DNA of 64,000 nt from Motiliproteus sp965230735 (GTDB taxonomy: Bacteria; Pseudomonadota; Gammaproteobacteria; Pseudomonadales; Balneatricaceae). This document shows positions 42,256 through 51,725 of the stretch, piece after piece. The notes beneath the pieces were generated by a model. It was given only the letters and a program-made list of their open reading frames with translations. It had not been told where the DNA came from and did not search any database. The stretch lies in contig NZ_OZ246016.1 of assembly GCF_965230735.1 (NCBI RefSeq), forward strand, positions 1,922,001 through 1,986,000, in the 5' to 3' direction. The translations under genes and the position numbers were made by a program. Within the stretch, counting starts at the first letter, position 1. Each line of letters starts with the position of its first letter.

Positions 42256-43590
42256 ATGACATTTGCCTCCCTCGGCCTGTGCGCCGAGATTCTTGATGCC
42301 GTTGCCGAACAGGGCTATGACTCGCCGTCACCGATTCAGGCCGAGGCGATTCCGGCGGTATTGGCCGGACGTGATCTGATGGCAGCCGCGCAGACCGGTA
42401 CCGGTAAAACGGCCGGCTTCACGCTGCCGCTGCTGCAGGGGTTGATGGGCGGCCCGCGAGTCAAATCGAACCAGTGCCGGGCGCTGGTCCTGACCCCGAC
42501 CCGCGAGCTGGCGGCCCAGGTGGCCGACAGTGTCTCGACCTACGGAAAGAACCTGCCGCTACGCTCCAACGTGGTGTTCGGCGGGGTCAAGATCAATCCG
42601 CAGATGCAGCGTCTTCGCGGTGGCAGCGATATTCTGGTGGCGACGCCGGGACGGTTGCTGGATCTTCACAGCCAGAATGCGGTGCGGTTCGATCAGCTCG
42701 AAGTGCTGGTGCTCGACGAAGCCGACCGGATGCTGGACATGGGCTTTATCCATGACATCAAACGGATTCTGAAGCTGCTGCCCAGCCAGCGTCAGAACCT
42801 GCTGTTCTCGGCCACCTTCTCGAGCGAGATCCGTTCCCTGGCCAAGGGGCTGATCAACGATCCGGTCGAGGTATCGGTGACGCCGCGCAACAGCACCGCT
42901 GAAACCGTCGAGCAGCAGCTCTACTCGGTCGACAAAAACCGTAAATCGGCCCTGCTGACCCACCTGATCAAAGACAACGACTGGCAACAGGTGCTGGTGT
43001 TCACCCGTACCAAACACGGTGCCAATCGCCTTAGTCGCCACCTGGAAGGCAAGGGGATCAAGGCCGCAGCGATCCACGGCAACAAAAGCCAGGGCGCCCG
43101 CACCAAGGCACTGGCCCAGTTCAAGAGTGGCGAGCTGCGTACCCTGGTCGCGACCGATATCGCCGCCCGCGGGTTGGATATCGATCAGCTGCCCCAGGTG
43201 GTCAATTTCGATCTGCCCAACGTAGCCGAAGATTATGTCCACCGTATCGGTCGCACCGGCCGGGCCGGCGCTTCCGGGCATGCGGTATCGCTAGTCTGCG
43301 CCGATGAGACCAAGCAACTGGTCGGAATTGAGCGGCTGATCAGCCAGCAGATTCCCCGAGTTGTGGTTGAGGGCTTTGAGGCGACCCATGAATTGCCGGA
43401 AACCGATCTGAGCCGCAAGCCGAAGAAGCCCAAGAAGCCGAAAAAACCCAAGGAAGGTCATCGCGATGGCCAACGCTCGGGTGAAAATGCCCGCGGCCAT
43501 AAGCCGCCTGGAGGACAGCCGCGTCGTCGCCGTCGTTCCGGTGGTAACAAACCGGCCGGTGCGAGTCGGACTGCCAGCGCTAACCGCTAG
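42256..43590 (+). CDS. rhlE: DEAD-box RNA helicase RhlE
   Basis: 444 residues with all helicase motifs: Q motif SPIQAEAIPAVLAGRDL, AQTGTGKTAGF, PTRELAAQV, LVLDEADRMLDMGF, LFSATFS, ARGLDIDQLPQV and HRIGRTGRAG. The C-terminal tail is lysine/arginine-rich with a KKPKKPKKPK run coded by near-perfect nine-base repeats, as usual for RhlE, and binds RNA. It remodels rRNA or mRNA structures. It is a single gene. Confidence 0.92.
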   Translation: MTFASLGLCAEILDAVAEQGYDSPSPIQAEAIPAVLAGRDLMAAAQTGTGKTAGFTLPLLQGLMGGPRVKSNQCRALVLTPTRELAAQVADSVSTYGKNLPLRSNVVFGGVKINPQMQRLRGGSDILVATPGRLLDLHSQNAVRFDQLEVLVLDEADRMLDMGFIHDIKRILKLLPSQRQNLLFSATFSSEIRSLAKGLINDPVEVSVTPRNSTAETVEQQLYSVDKNRKSALLTHLIKDNDWQQVLVFTRTKHGANRLSRHLEGKGIKAAAIHGNKSQGARTKALAQFKSGELRTLVATDIAARGLDIDQLPQVVNFDLPNVAEDYVHRIGRTGRAGASGHAVSLVCADETKQLVGIERLISQQIPRVVVEGFEATHELPETDLSRKPKKPKKPKKPKEGHRDGQRSGENARGHKPPGGQPRRRRRSGGNKPAGASRTASANR

Positions 43591-43611
43591 CGCTGCGGCC
43601 TACCGACAGCT

Positions 43612-44643
43612 CTAGAACCGGCGCGCCTGCAGCAGTTCGCGCAGCGCGCCGGGTAACAGCGTCTGTAATTTGCGGCTGATGCGCTGCTCGTGGCGCTGCC
43701 AAACAATCCCCAGATAGATGATCAGCAGCCCGATCAGCGACAGTGCGATCGGGAACAGCCAGCTGTCTTCGAACAGATCGAAGGCCAGGTGGCCGAGGTA
43801 GGCACAGCAGCCAAGCCCGCCGAACACCACGAATACCCGCCGCACCAATAGCGCTCCCAGACCGATCAGCAGCAGATTGACTCCGAAATATCCCAGCTTG
43901 CCCAGTTCGCTGTTGGAGTCCTGCATCGTCAGACCGCCCCAGAAGGTCAGAACTCCGAACAGGTAGAGCCAGAAGGCGTAATCCAGACTGTGGCGGCTAC
44001 GGATATCGACCCAGAACGCGCCGAACATCACCAGCAGACCGAAGTAGATCGACACCAGCGAGCGCAGTTTGAAGTCGTAATCGCCGTCGTTGATCATTGC
44101 CACCAAGTCCATCGACAGGTACCAGAGCGTGACGGCGATCGGCATCAGCAGGAACGGGTAGCGGTAGCGCCAGGCGACCATCGCACCGACGGCCAGAGTC
44201 GCGAGCTCCATCATTAGCCAGTGCCACTCGATATAGCGGTGGTAGTCGCGATAGTGCTCGCCGTCAGGCCAGAACCCCAGCTCCTGTTGCAGGCCGAAAA
44301 CCGCCAGCGGGGTCAGGCAGACCGCGAAGGTGGCGCAGATTCCAGCGGGAATCGGGTGCTGAAGTCGTTCAAATCGTGACGCCAACCCCAACCCGGCGAC
44401 CAGGTAGAGCAGGGCGATTGCGAACACACCCCAACCGCCGAAGGACTCCCAGCCCAGATTCATAAACAGCGTCATCGCACCGATCGCCACCAACCCGCCG
44501 AGGTAATAGAGCAGATGGGTGAAATCGAAGCGGGCGCCGGGGGCGGGATTGTCGCGTAGGAACTCGAGCAGCCGTTGGGCCTGCGTCGAATCGAGGATAT
44601 GCTGTTCGACCGCGCGGTCGAGTTGCTGGCGGGTCAGTTTCAT
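43612..44643 (-). CDS. Hypothetical polytopic membrane protein (DUF2157-like N-terminus)
   Basis: 343 residues. A short soluble N-terminus (TRQQLDRAVEQHILDSTQAQ then LLEFLRDN) resembles DUF2157 and is followed by about ten membrane helices. Function unknown. It converges with rhlE, with only 21 bases between the stops. It is probably a housekeeping gene of this lineage. Confidence 0.7.
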   Translation of the reverse strand: MKLTRQQLDRAVEQHILDSTQAQRLLEFLRDNPAPGARFDFTHLLYYLGGLVAIGAMTLFMNLGWESFGGWGVFAIALLYLVAGLGLASRFERLQHPIPAGICATFAVCLTPLAVFGLQQELGFWPDGEHYRDYHRYIEWHWLMMELATLAVGAMVAWRYRYPFLLMPIAVTLWYLSMDLVAMINDGDYDFKLRSLVSIYFGLLVMFGAFWVDIRSRHSLDYAFWLYLFGVLTFWGGLTMQDSNSELGKLGYFGVNLLLIGLGALLVRRVFVVFGGLGCCAYLGHLAFDLFEDSWLFPIALSLIGLLIIYLGIVWQRHEQRISRKLQTLLPGALRELLQARRF

Positions 44644-44749
44644 GGTCGGTCCATCGTCAATGACTGGGTGTAAAGGCTAAGCAGGCAGATTAAGCGATCG
44701 AGTCATTAATCCGCTACGTTATTAGACCGTCGTGCATTCGGTTTTCAAA

Positions 44750-45448
44750 TTAGCGACAAATGACGCTGTTGATCTCGGTCGCAGTCAACGGACGGTATTG
44801 GCCGGGGGACAGCTCAGGGTCGAGCCGGATTGCGCCGATCTGTTCCCGATGCAGGGCCAGCACCGGGTTGCGAAAACGGCCGAACATCCGCTTGATCTGG
44901 TGGTAGCGACCCTCGGTCAGAGTCAGGCGAACGCAGCGCTCGCTCAGCTGCTCCAGCTTGACCGGCTTGGTGGTGATCCCCTCGTAGGAAAAATAGATCC
45001 CCTCGGCAAAGCTGGCCTGGGTTTGCGGATCGATCGGGTTGGCGGTTTCGACCCGGTAGATCTTCTCGATCGCCTTGTCCGGCTCCGTCAGTACCCGGGT
45101 CCAGCTGCCGTCATCGCTGAGCAGCAACAGGCCGGTGCTGGCGCGATCCAGCCGTCCGGCAATATGCAGGCCGTCGCGCTCATGCGGCTCGATCAGTTCG
45201 GTGGCGCAGCGGTGCTGATCGTCCCGGGTGGCGCTGAGGATGCCGGCCGGTTTATTGAGCATGAAGTAGCGCGCTTGGCGTTGCTGCAGCAGTTGACCAT
45301 CCACGGCGATACGGCTGAACCGATCCACCTTCAGGGTGCCGTCGTGAACCGGCTGATCATCCAGTTCGACCCGACCCGCAGCCAGTAGTTCGTTGGCCCG
45401 ACGGCGACTGTATTGGGGCTGGTTGGCGAGAAAGCGATCCAGGCGCAT
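44750..45448 (-). CDS. rsuA: 16S rRNA pseudouridine(516) synthase
   Basis: 232 residues. N-terminal S4 RNA-binding domain (MRLDRFLANQPQYSRRRANE), catalytic domain with GRLDRASTGLLLLSDDG, where the aspartate of RLD is the nucleophile, and EGRYHQIKRMFGRF. This matches RsuA rather than RluB/E/F by length and the KPAGILSAT block. Its ATG overlaps the TGA of the exonuclease gene by one base. Confidence 0.9.
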   Translation of the reverse strand: MRLDRFLANQPQYSRRRANELLAAGRVELDDQPVHDGTLKVDRFSRIAVDGQLLQQRQARYFMLNKPAGILSATRDDQHRCATELIEPHERDGLHIAGRLDRASTGLLLLSDDGSWTRVLTEPDKAIEKIYRVETANPIDPQTQASFAEGIYFSYEGITTKPVKLEQLSERCVRLTLTEGRYHQIKRMFGRFRNPVLALHREQIGAIRLDPELSPGQYRPLTATEINSVICR

Positions 45449-46104
45449 CAGCCGGTTCCGGCAAGTTCGGCAGCAGCGCGTTGGAGCAGTTTCGGCAGCT
45501 GGGCTTTCTGGGTTTTACCGAGCTGACGCAACAACGACAGCGGTAGCTGTTCTGGTTTGGTGTCGAGTCGTTGTGCCAGATCGTCCAGCAGCCGTACCCA
45601 GAGGTGGGCGGTCATCTCCGCATCGGCCAAGGCCCGGTGGTAGGTGCCGTCGGTGGGCAGCTGTTTCCAGCGCACCAGGGTGCCGAGCTTATGGTTCGGT
45701 GCCTCCGGGTAGACTCGGCGAGCACAGAGCATCGAGCAGGCAAACTGACCGGTTTGGCGATGGCGAACACGGTTGAATTCGGCTTCCAGAAAACGTTGAT
45801 CGAAACTGGCGTTGTGGGCCACCAGGTTATCGTCGCCGAGAAATTCGGCGAACTCGCTCATGACCTGTTCCGCCATCGGGGCTCGGGCCAGCATGGCGTT
45901 GCTGATACCGGTGTAGGACTCGATAAAGCCGCTGACTCTGCGTCCCGGGTTCATCAGGGATTGAAACCGATCGGTGATCCGGCCGTTGAGCAGCCGGACC
46001 GCGCCGATCTCGATTGCCCGGTCGCCATTGTCGATCGACAAACCGGTGGTTTCGAAATCCAGAACCACCAGCGTATCGGCACGTCGTTGCCCGTTATCGC
46101 TCAT
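45448..46104 (-). CDS. DnaQ-like 3'-5' exonuclease (DEDDh)
   Basis: 218 residues. ExoI VVLDFETTGLSIDNGDRAIE, ExoII LVAHNASFDQRFLEAEF and ExoIII HRALADAEMTAHL supply the DEDDh metal ligands. It resembles stand-alone epsilon-like exonucleases rather than the polymerase III subunit, lacking the beta-clamp and alpha-binding tail pattern. It is coupled to rsuA by a one-base overlap and may act in RNA or DNA end processing. Confidence 0.88.
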   Translation of the reverse strand: MSDNGQRRADTLVVLDFETTGLSIDNGDRAIEIGAVRLLNGRITDRFQSLMNPGRRVSGFIESYTGISNAMLARAPMAEQVMSEFAEFLGDDNLVAHNASFDQRFLEAEFNRVRHRQTGQFACSMLCARRVYPEAPNHKLGTLVRWKQLPTDGTYHRALADAEMTAHLWVRLLDDLAQRLDTKPEQLPLSLLRQLGKTQKAQLPKLLQRAAAELAGTG

Positions 46105-46124
46105 TCGTATGCTTCCGGTTGATA

Positions 46125-46772
46125 TCAGCGTTGACTGCTGAACGCCAATGCCAGGCCGGCGCCGACAAAGGTGCCACCGAAGATACGGGACAGCTTTTGG
46201 CCGGTGGTCTCGGCCATCCCCCCCAACAGCCGTTTGGCCAGCAGCGCATAACCCAGCAGGCAGAGTAGCGAGAACAGCATAAAGGTCCCCACCAGCAGGC
46301 TGAACTGGGGCAGTAGGGCGCTGTGGATATCGATGAACTGCGGAAACAGCGCAGTGGTGAACACAATTGCTTTGGGGTTGGTCAGCGAGACCAGCAAGCC
46401 CTGGATGTAGGTGTGGAGCTCACTCTGCGGTTGGCCGCCGTGCAGCGATTCGTCGATCGATGCAGCTCGAGTCGGAGTCTGCAGTTTGATGCCGTGGCGC
46501 CAGAGTTTGATCCCCATGTAGATCAGGTAGGCGGCACCGAGGGTCTTGATCAGCGTGAAGGCTAGCGACGAGTGCAGTACCAGCGCACTCAGACCCAGCA
46601 CCGAGCAGGAGGACATCAAAAACAGGCCGCTGACGTTCCCCGCCATCGCATAACAGGCGCGACCGATACCGGTGCGCAGGCTATGGGTCATGACCAGCAG
46701 AATCGCGGGTCCGGGGGTCAGGGTTGCGATCATCGCAATGCTGCTGAAGGCGAGCCAGCTTTCAAAGCTCAT
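46125..46772 (-). CDS. LysE/RhtB family amino acid exporter
   Basis: 215 residues from the ATG at 46772 (CAGGAA upstream; the longer frame is unlikely). About six membrane helices with the family signature ATLTPGPAILLVMTHSLRTG at the N-terminus and VSLTNPKAIVFTTALFPQF in the middle. It exports amino acids or homoserine lactone-like compounds; the substrate is unknown. It may be co-transcribed with the exonuclease and rsuA genes. Confidence 0.88.
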   Translation of the reverse strand: MSFESWLAFSSIAMIATLTPGPAILLVMTHSLRTGIGRACYAMAGNVSGLFLMSSCSVLGLSALVLHSSLAFTLIKTLGAAYLIYMGIKLWRHGIKLQTPTRAASIDESLHGGQPQSELHTYIQGLLVSLTNPKAIVFTTALFPQFIDIHSALLPQFSLLVGTFMLFSLLCLLGYALLAKRLLGGMAETTGQKLSRIFGGTFVGAGLALAFSSQR

Positions 46773-46983
46773 GTTGATTCCTGAGAGGGTGGGCTGAAAA
46801 CCCAACGGTAGATCGGCTGGTTGAGTGCTGTCAACGTGACTATGCTTACTTCGCCACGTTTTCGATTCCGCCGCTGTTTTTGGGGTCTGTGATGAACATT
46901 GTGATGTTGATCAATACAGTGCAGCTCGCCCTGATCGCACAGCGGCGAGTGAACTGAATCGCAACAACACAAGGACCTCCGTT

Positions 46984-47343
46984 ATGAGTGCGACTCTGTT
47001 TGAACGCCTGGGCGGCACCGATGCCATCACCCGAATCTCCAGTGATATTGTCGACCTGCACCGCCAGAATCCGCTGATATCTACCCGTTTCGGCGCTTCC
47101 GATCCGACGGTTTTGAAAGCCACGGTTGCCGAGTTCTTTATCACCGGAACCGGTGGTCCACCCTGTTACAAAGGGGCGGATATGAAGAGCGCCCATGCCC
47201 ATATGAATATCGACCATGCCGAATTTATGGCGGTGCTGGACGATGCCCTGAAAGCGATGCAGCACAACAATGTTGGTCAGCGGGAGATGGAAGAGGTGTT
47301 GTTTATCCTGTACAGCATGCGCGGCGATATCATTCGGACTTAA
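46984..47343 (+). CDS. Group I truncated hemoglobin
   Basis: 119 residues: TLFERLGGTDAITRISSDIV, GPPCYKGADMKSAHAHMNID and HAEFMAVLDDALKAM. The histidine before MNID is in the proximal heme-ligand region, and the GG pairs mark the 2-on-2 fold. It binds O2 or NO. The multidomain cyclase gene starts only 11 bases downstream, so the two are probably translated from one mRNA. A heme-based gas input to the cyclase is possible but not shown. Confidence 0.9.
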   Translation: MSATLFERLGGTDAITRISSDIVDLHRQNPLISTRFGASDPTVLKATVAEFFITGTGGPPCYKGADMKSAHAHMNIDHAEFMAVLDDALKAMQHNNVGQREMEEVLFILYSMRGDIIRT

Positions 47344-47354
47344 CCGGAAAGAGC

Positions 47355-50300
47355 ATGTATTGCCCCGCCTGTGGAACGTCATGCGACCAGGGAGTGGCAG
47401 AATGCAGCAGCTGTGCGGCCCGTTTACCGCTCTGTTGTCAAGCCTGCGGGCAAGCGCTGAGCGGGGACTCGGCACTCTACTGTTGTGGTTGTGGCGCGGC
47501 ACTGGGTGATCAACAACAAACCACTCCTTCCTCCATCCAAGAAGATCTCAACAGTTCCCATGTTGAACGCCGACAACTGACGGTGATGTTTTGTGATCTG
47601 GTCGGTTCCACCGCACTGTCGCAGGGGTGCGACCCGGAAGATTTCCGTGATCTGATCCATCGCTTTCAGCACTGTTGTACCGAGGTTATCGAGCAGTTCG
47701 ACGGCTATATCGCCCGCTATATGGGTGATGGCATGTTGGTCTACTTCGGTTATCCCCGAGCCGGCGAACTGGATGCCGAGAGGGCGGTACGGGCCGGGTT
47801 GGAGCTGACAAGCCGGGTGGGCCTGTTGCCCCATCCGAACGGGAAGCCGCTACAAGCCCGGGTTGGTATTGAGACCGGGCTGGTCGTGGCCGGCGATGTT
47901 ATCGGACAGGGAGCGGTCCAAGAGCATGAAGTGCTGGGGGATACGCCCAATATCGCTGCGCGGTTGCAGGCCGTAGCCGAGCCCGGCTGGGTGGTGATCG
48001 GGCCCGGAACCCGGCGGGTTGTGGATAAGCGTTTTCGGCTGCAACCGCTAGGTGATCAGCAGCTTAAGGGAATCAATCAGCCCCTGGCGACTTACCGGGC
48101 GATCGCGGTTGCCGGCGCGTTGACCCGAGCCAAGGAAATGCCGCTACTGGGTCGCGAGCGGGAGATAGATCAACTCGAAAGCTACCTGAATCGGGAGAGC
48201 CGAGACGGGCTGCTGGTGATCGAAGGAGGCTCCGGTCTGGGTAAGAGTCGGCTGTTGGACTACTTGCTGACCCGGGCTTCGGGACGATATGAACGGGTGC
48301 TGTTGCGTTGCTCACCGTTTTTTAAAGACCGTCCGCTTTACCCCGTCGTGCGGCATTGGCAATCGCTGTTGGAACTGGATCGGGCCGAACAGCCCTCGGA
48401 AAGTGACAGCCAACGCTTCCTGGGCGAGTTTCTGACCGGGCACGGCGTTGATGATCCCGAACTTCATCGATGGATAAGTGTGATGGCCCTGGGCGATGCG
48501 CAGCAGGGTTCTGTTCCATCCGAAACGGAGGCCTCGTCGCCGGAGCAGTGGCGGCGGGCCAAACTCAACGCCCTACTGCGGGTGCTGAAGCAGTGTAGCC
48601 GGAAACGTCCCCTCTTGATCGCGATCGAGGATGCCCACTGGATCGATTCCTCTACCGCGGAGTTTCTCAATCAATTGACCGCAAGGCTGAGCCGTTGGCC
48701 GATTCTGCTCTGCATCACCTCCCGAGCGCCGCTGACCTGGCTGGCCGGACCATCTTCACCGGGGCTGAAATTGCCGTTGACGCCACTCTCGGATACCGAG
48801 GCGCTGGGGCTGATCCAGGCATTGGACAGTCAAACCCGTATCTCGCCGGAGATCCGCCAGCAGATCCTGCAGCGCTGCGAGGGCTCACCGCTGTACATCG
48901 AAGAACTAACCCGTTCGGTGCTGGAGCAGGGAGAGGCCGAAAACCAGGAGGTTCAGGTACCAAGCTCGTTGCAGGATTCCCTGCGAGCCCGTATCGATCG
49001 GTTAGGATCGCACCGGGATGTCGCTCAGTTTATCGCGGTGCTGGGACGGCGGTTCAGTCAGAAGCTGGTCGACAAGAGCACCCCGTTTGAACCGCATCGC
49101 ACGCGACAGGCCTTGGCGGCACTGGTCGAATCGGGATTGCTCCACAGCAGTGGTGAGGGAGGGCGGCGACAGTACCGCTTTCACCATATGATGGTGCGTG
49201 AAGTTGCCTACGATGCGCTGCTGAAGTCTGACCGACGTGCCCATCACCTTCGGATTGCACAGACCTTATGTCGAGACTTTACCGAGCTGGTTGAGAGTGC
49301 GCCGGAACTGGCAGCAAGCCACTATGAGTCGGCCGGGGAGGTGGTGACGGCGATCGAGTATTGGCACCAGGCAGGCTTGCGTGCCGGAGCAGCCTGGGCC
49401 CATCGTGAGGCTGCCAACCACTTCTTGCAGGCGGTTCGGTTATTGGAAGCGGAGCCGACGACACCGGAACTGGCCAAGCGAGAGCTGCTGACCCGAATCG
49501 AACTGGTCCAGTCGCTGCGGATTCTGGAGTTGGGGGAGCAGGGGTTGGAGCAGGTTGAGAAGTCTGCCGGGATTGCCGAACAGCTGCACGACGATGAGGC
49601 CCTGGCCCAGATACACAATCTCTGGGGGAATCTGCTGTTCTCCTCTGGCGCGATCGAGGGTTGCCTCAGCCATCACCGTCAGGCATTTGAATATGCAGAT
49701 AAGGTTGGCTCCGTGGTCAACCAGATCCAGGCCCATAGCGGCCTGGGGGATGCCAGTCTGTTGGCCGGCAAGCTTCTGAGCGCCGAACAGGCCTATGATC
49801 GGTGCCTCAGTCTGTGCCATGGGGACGAGCTGCAGCGCTACGTGGCGCCGAACCTGTCATTACGCGGACATATGCGGCTTTACCTGAATCGATTACCTGA
49901 ATCCGTCGACGATATTACCGAAGCGATTACCCTGGCGGTGGCCCGCCAGGATCGGCGCACGGAAATGGTCGGTCGGGGAAGCTGCCTGGCCAAGACGCTC
50001 TGCGAGATGGGGCAGTATCAACGTGCTCGCGGAGAACTGGAACTGGCACTGGAAACCGCCCGGAGTCTTAAGGCAAAGCGCTTCGAAGCACTCTATCTAT
50101 TGACCCTTGCCAGGGTTATCCGCTGGCCTGAGGCCCGTTGCGGAGACCATGATCCGACGCCGTTGAGATATGCCGAGCAAGCGATCAAGGTCGCCGAAGA
50201 GACTCATTTCAGCTATGTCGGCGCCATCGCTTTTGGGGCACTGGCGTTGGTAACGGAGGATGAGGCCCGGTGCCGAAATGCCCTCGAACAAGGTGAAGCG

Positions 50301-50642
50301 TTGCTGCGGCCGGGAGCGCCGAGTCAGAACTATTTCTGGTTTCTGCGTGATGCTATCGAAACTTGCTTGCTAAGAGGCTGGTGGGGGCAGGCGCAAGACT
50401 ATGGTCGCCGGTTTAAAAGCTATACCCGGCATCAGCAGATTCCCTGGAGTCAGTTCTATATTCGGCTGGCTGACAGCCTGGCCACAACTTGGCAGCAGCC
50501 GGTACAAAGCCAGCCAGCCAGCCAGCTGGTTCCGCTTCAGCAACAAGCTAAACAAGCAGGATTACAGGCGGCAGAAGTTTTGATTCAGCGTTGCCTTTCG
50601 GATCGGATCCATCCTGTTACCGATAAAAGCGCCACCGGTTAA
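47355..50642 (+). CDS. Zinc-ribbon class III nucleotide cyclase fused to an AAA ATPase and TPR-like repeats
   Basis: 1,095 residues. Two zinc-ribbon pairs (CPACG/CSSC and CQACG/CCGCG, residues 3-46). A class III cyclase domain (about 70-250) keeps the metal aspartates in MFCDLVGSTAL (Asp81) and RYMGDGMLVYFG (Asp125) and the LGDTPNIAARL block. A STAND/MalT-like ATPase domain has Walker A GGSGLGKSRLL (about 291-301) and LLIAIEDAHWIDSST. The C-terminal half is helical TPR-like. This architecture is found in large signalling cyclases. Its partner is the truncated hemoglobin just upstream; the product is presumably cAMP. Confidence 0.88.
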   Translation: MYCPACGTSCDQGVAECSSCAARLPLCCQACGQALSGDSALYCCGCGAALGDQQQTTPSSIQEDLNSSHVERRQLTVMFCDLVGSTALSQGCDPEDFRDLIHRFQHCCTEVIEQFDGYIARYMGDGMLVYFGYPRAGELDAERAVRAGLELTSRVGLLPHPNGKPLQARVGIETGLVVAGDVIGQGAVQEHEVLGDTPNIAARLQAVAEPGWVVIGPGTRRVVDKRFRLQPLGDQQLKGINQPLATYRAIAVAGALTRAKEMPLLGREREIDQLESYLNRESRDGLLVIEGGSGLGKSRLLDYLLTRASGRYERVLLRCSPFFKDRPLYPVVRHWQSLLELDRAEQPSESDSQRFLGEFLTGHGVDDPELHRWISVMALGDAQQGSVPSETEASSPEQWRRAKLNALLRVLKQCSRKRPLLIAIEDAHWIDSSTAEFLNQLTARLSRWPILLCITSRAPLTWLAGPSSPGLKLPLTPLSDTEALGLIQALDSQTRISPEIRQQILQRCEGSPLYIEELTRSVLEQGEAENQEVQVPSSLQDSLRARIDRLGSHRDVAQFIAVLGRRFSQKLVDKSTPFEPHRTRQALAALVESGLLHSSGEGGRRQYRFHHMMVREVAYDALLKSDRRAHHLRIAQTLCRDFTELVESAPELAASHYESAGEVVTAIEYWHQAGLRAGAAWAHREAANHFLQAVRLLEAEPTTPELAKRELLTRIELVQSLRILELGEQGLEQVEKSAGIAEQLHDDEALAQIHNLWGNLLFSSGAIEGCLSHHRQAFEYADKVGSVVNQIQAHSGLGDASLLAGKLLSAEQAYDRCLSLCHGDELQRYVAPNLSLRGHMRLYLNRLPESVDDITEAITLAVARQDRRTEMVGRGSCLAKTLCEMGQYQRARGELELALETARSLKAKRFEALYLLTLARVIRWPEARCGDHDPTPLRYAEQAIKVAEETHFSYVGAIAFGALALVTEDEARCRNALEQGEALLRPGAPSQNYFWFLRDAIETCLLRGWWGQAQDYGRRFKSYTRHQQIPWSQFYIRLADSLATTWQQPVQSQPASQLVPLQQQAKQAGLQAAEVLIQRCLSDRIHPVTDKSATG

Positions 50643-50652
50643 GGTTCTTCCT

Positions 50653-51585
50653 TTAAAACGCTACCGGAGGCTTGGACTGGCGATCGACGGTCAGGCTGAA
50701 CAGGTCCGGCCGATTGTAATGCCCGGCCACATCCAGGGGCTTTCGTGCCCGTCGAGCGGCCTCGATTTCGATATCGGCATACAGAATGGCTTTCTGTTGG
50801 TGAAGCGGCCCACTGTGTATTCCGCCGAAGGGTTTGATGATCACCGCATCACCGGGATTGATCCATTCATCATCGCCGAACAGCGTTTCACGGCTGGGGA
50901 AGTCGGCGGGAATGTCACTGCCTTCCATCGCAGTAGCGGTGCTCATTACCCAGCATCCACCCTCACGAGCAATATGATTCATCGATGCCAGCCAGACATC
51001 GCCGCTGTCCCAGGTTGGGGCGATATAGATATCCAGATTTTGCGCATAGAGGGCGAAACGCGCCAGCGGCATGTAATTCTCCCAGCAGATCAGACAGCCG
51101 ATCCGGCCTACTGGAGTGTCTACAACCTGCAAGCCCGACGCATCCCCGGCTCCCCAGACCATCCGTTCCGGGTTGGTCGGCATCAATTTTCGGTGTCGGT
51201 TCAGGATCTCACCGTCTGATCCGATCACCACCACGCTGTTGTATAAGGTTGAGCCACTGTAGCGTTGGTCTCGCTCGTTCATGCCGATGACGACAACCTG
51301 TTACTGGCGCGCAGCGGCTTCGCAGATCGGATCCAGATCGCCGCCATCGATATCGACCGAGTTGGCGACCAGTCTCTCGTGCAGTTGGTTGCCCAGGGCC
51401 ATATCGCCGCCGGGACGCAGGCGCCAGATCCAGGTCGGGTAGCCGGGCAGATAGGTTTCAGGAAAGACTAGAAGCTTGGCTCCACTCTCTCCTGCCTCAT
51501 GGATATCCGAAACTGCACTTGCCAGTGACGCCGGTAGGTTCAGCAGCACGGGAGGTTTTTGCGAGATAGCGACCTTGATCGACAT
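50653..51585 (-). pseudogene. Nitrilase interrupted by one in-frame TAA
   Basis: The gene starts at the ATG at 51585 (GGAG upstream) with SIKVAISQKPPVLLNLPASL, holds the catalytic glutamate in LLVFPETYLPGYPTWIW, and stops at TAA (51303-51301) after CEAAARQ. The same frame continues QVVVIGMNERDQRYSGSTLY with the lysine of NRHRKLMPT and the cysteine of GCLICWENYMP, to the end at 50653. All three catalytic residues and the full length (about 310 codons) remain, so one base change broke it. Readthrough or a sequencing error are alternatives. Reinitiation at the internal ATG (51282) would lack the glutamate. The gene diverges from lhgO. Confidence 0.85.
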
Positions 51586-51725
51586 GAGCACACTCCAACA
51601 AAACGATGGCGATTTAATTGAGCCTAGTCGTAATTGGGGCACTTGGTTTCTTACCCGGTCATTTATCGATACAGTGGCGCCCGTTATGAAGCGGCTGGGC
51701 AAGCTAAGGCGGGAGAGTCATCCGA

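Noticed and set aside
42256..43590. Horizontal origin of rhlE because of its lysine-rich repeats
   Set aside because: Basic repeat tails are normal for RhlE, and codon use matches the neighbours.
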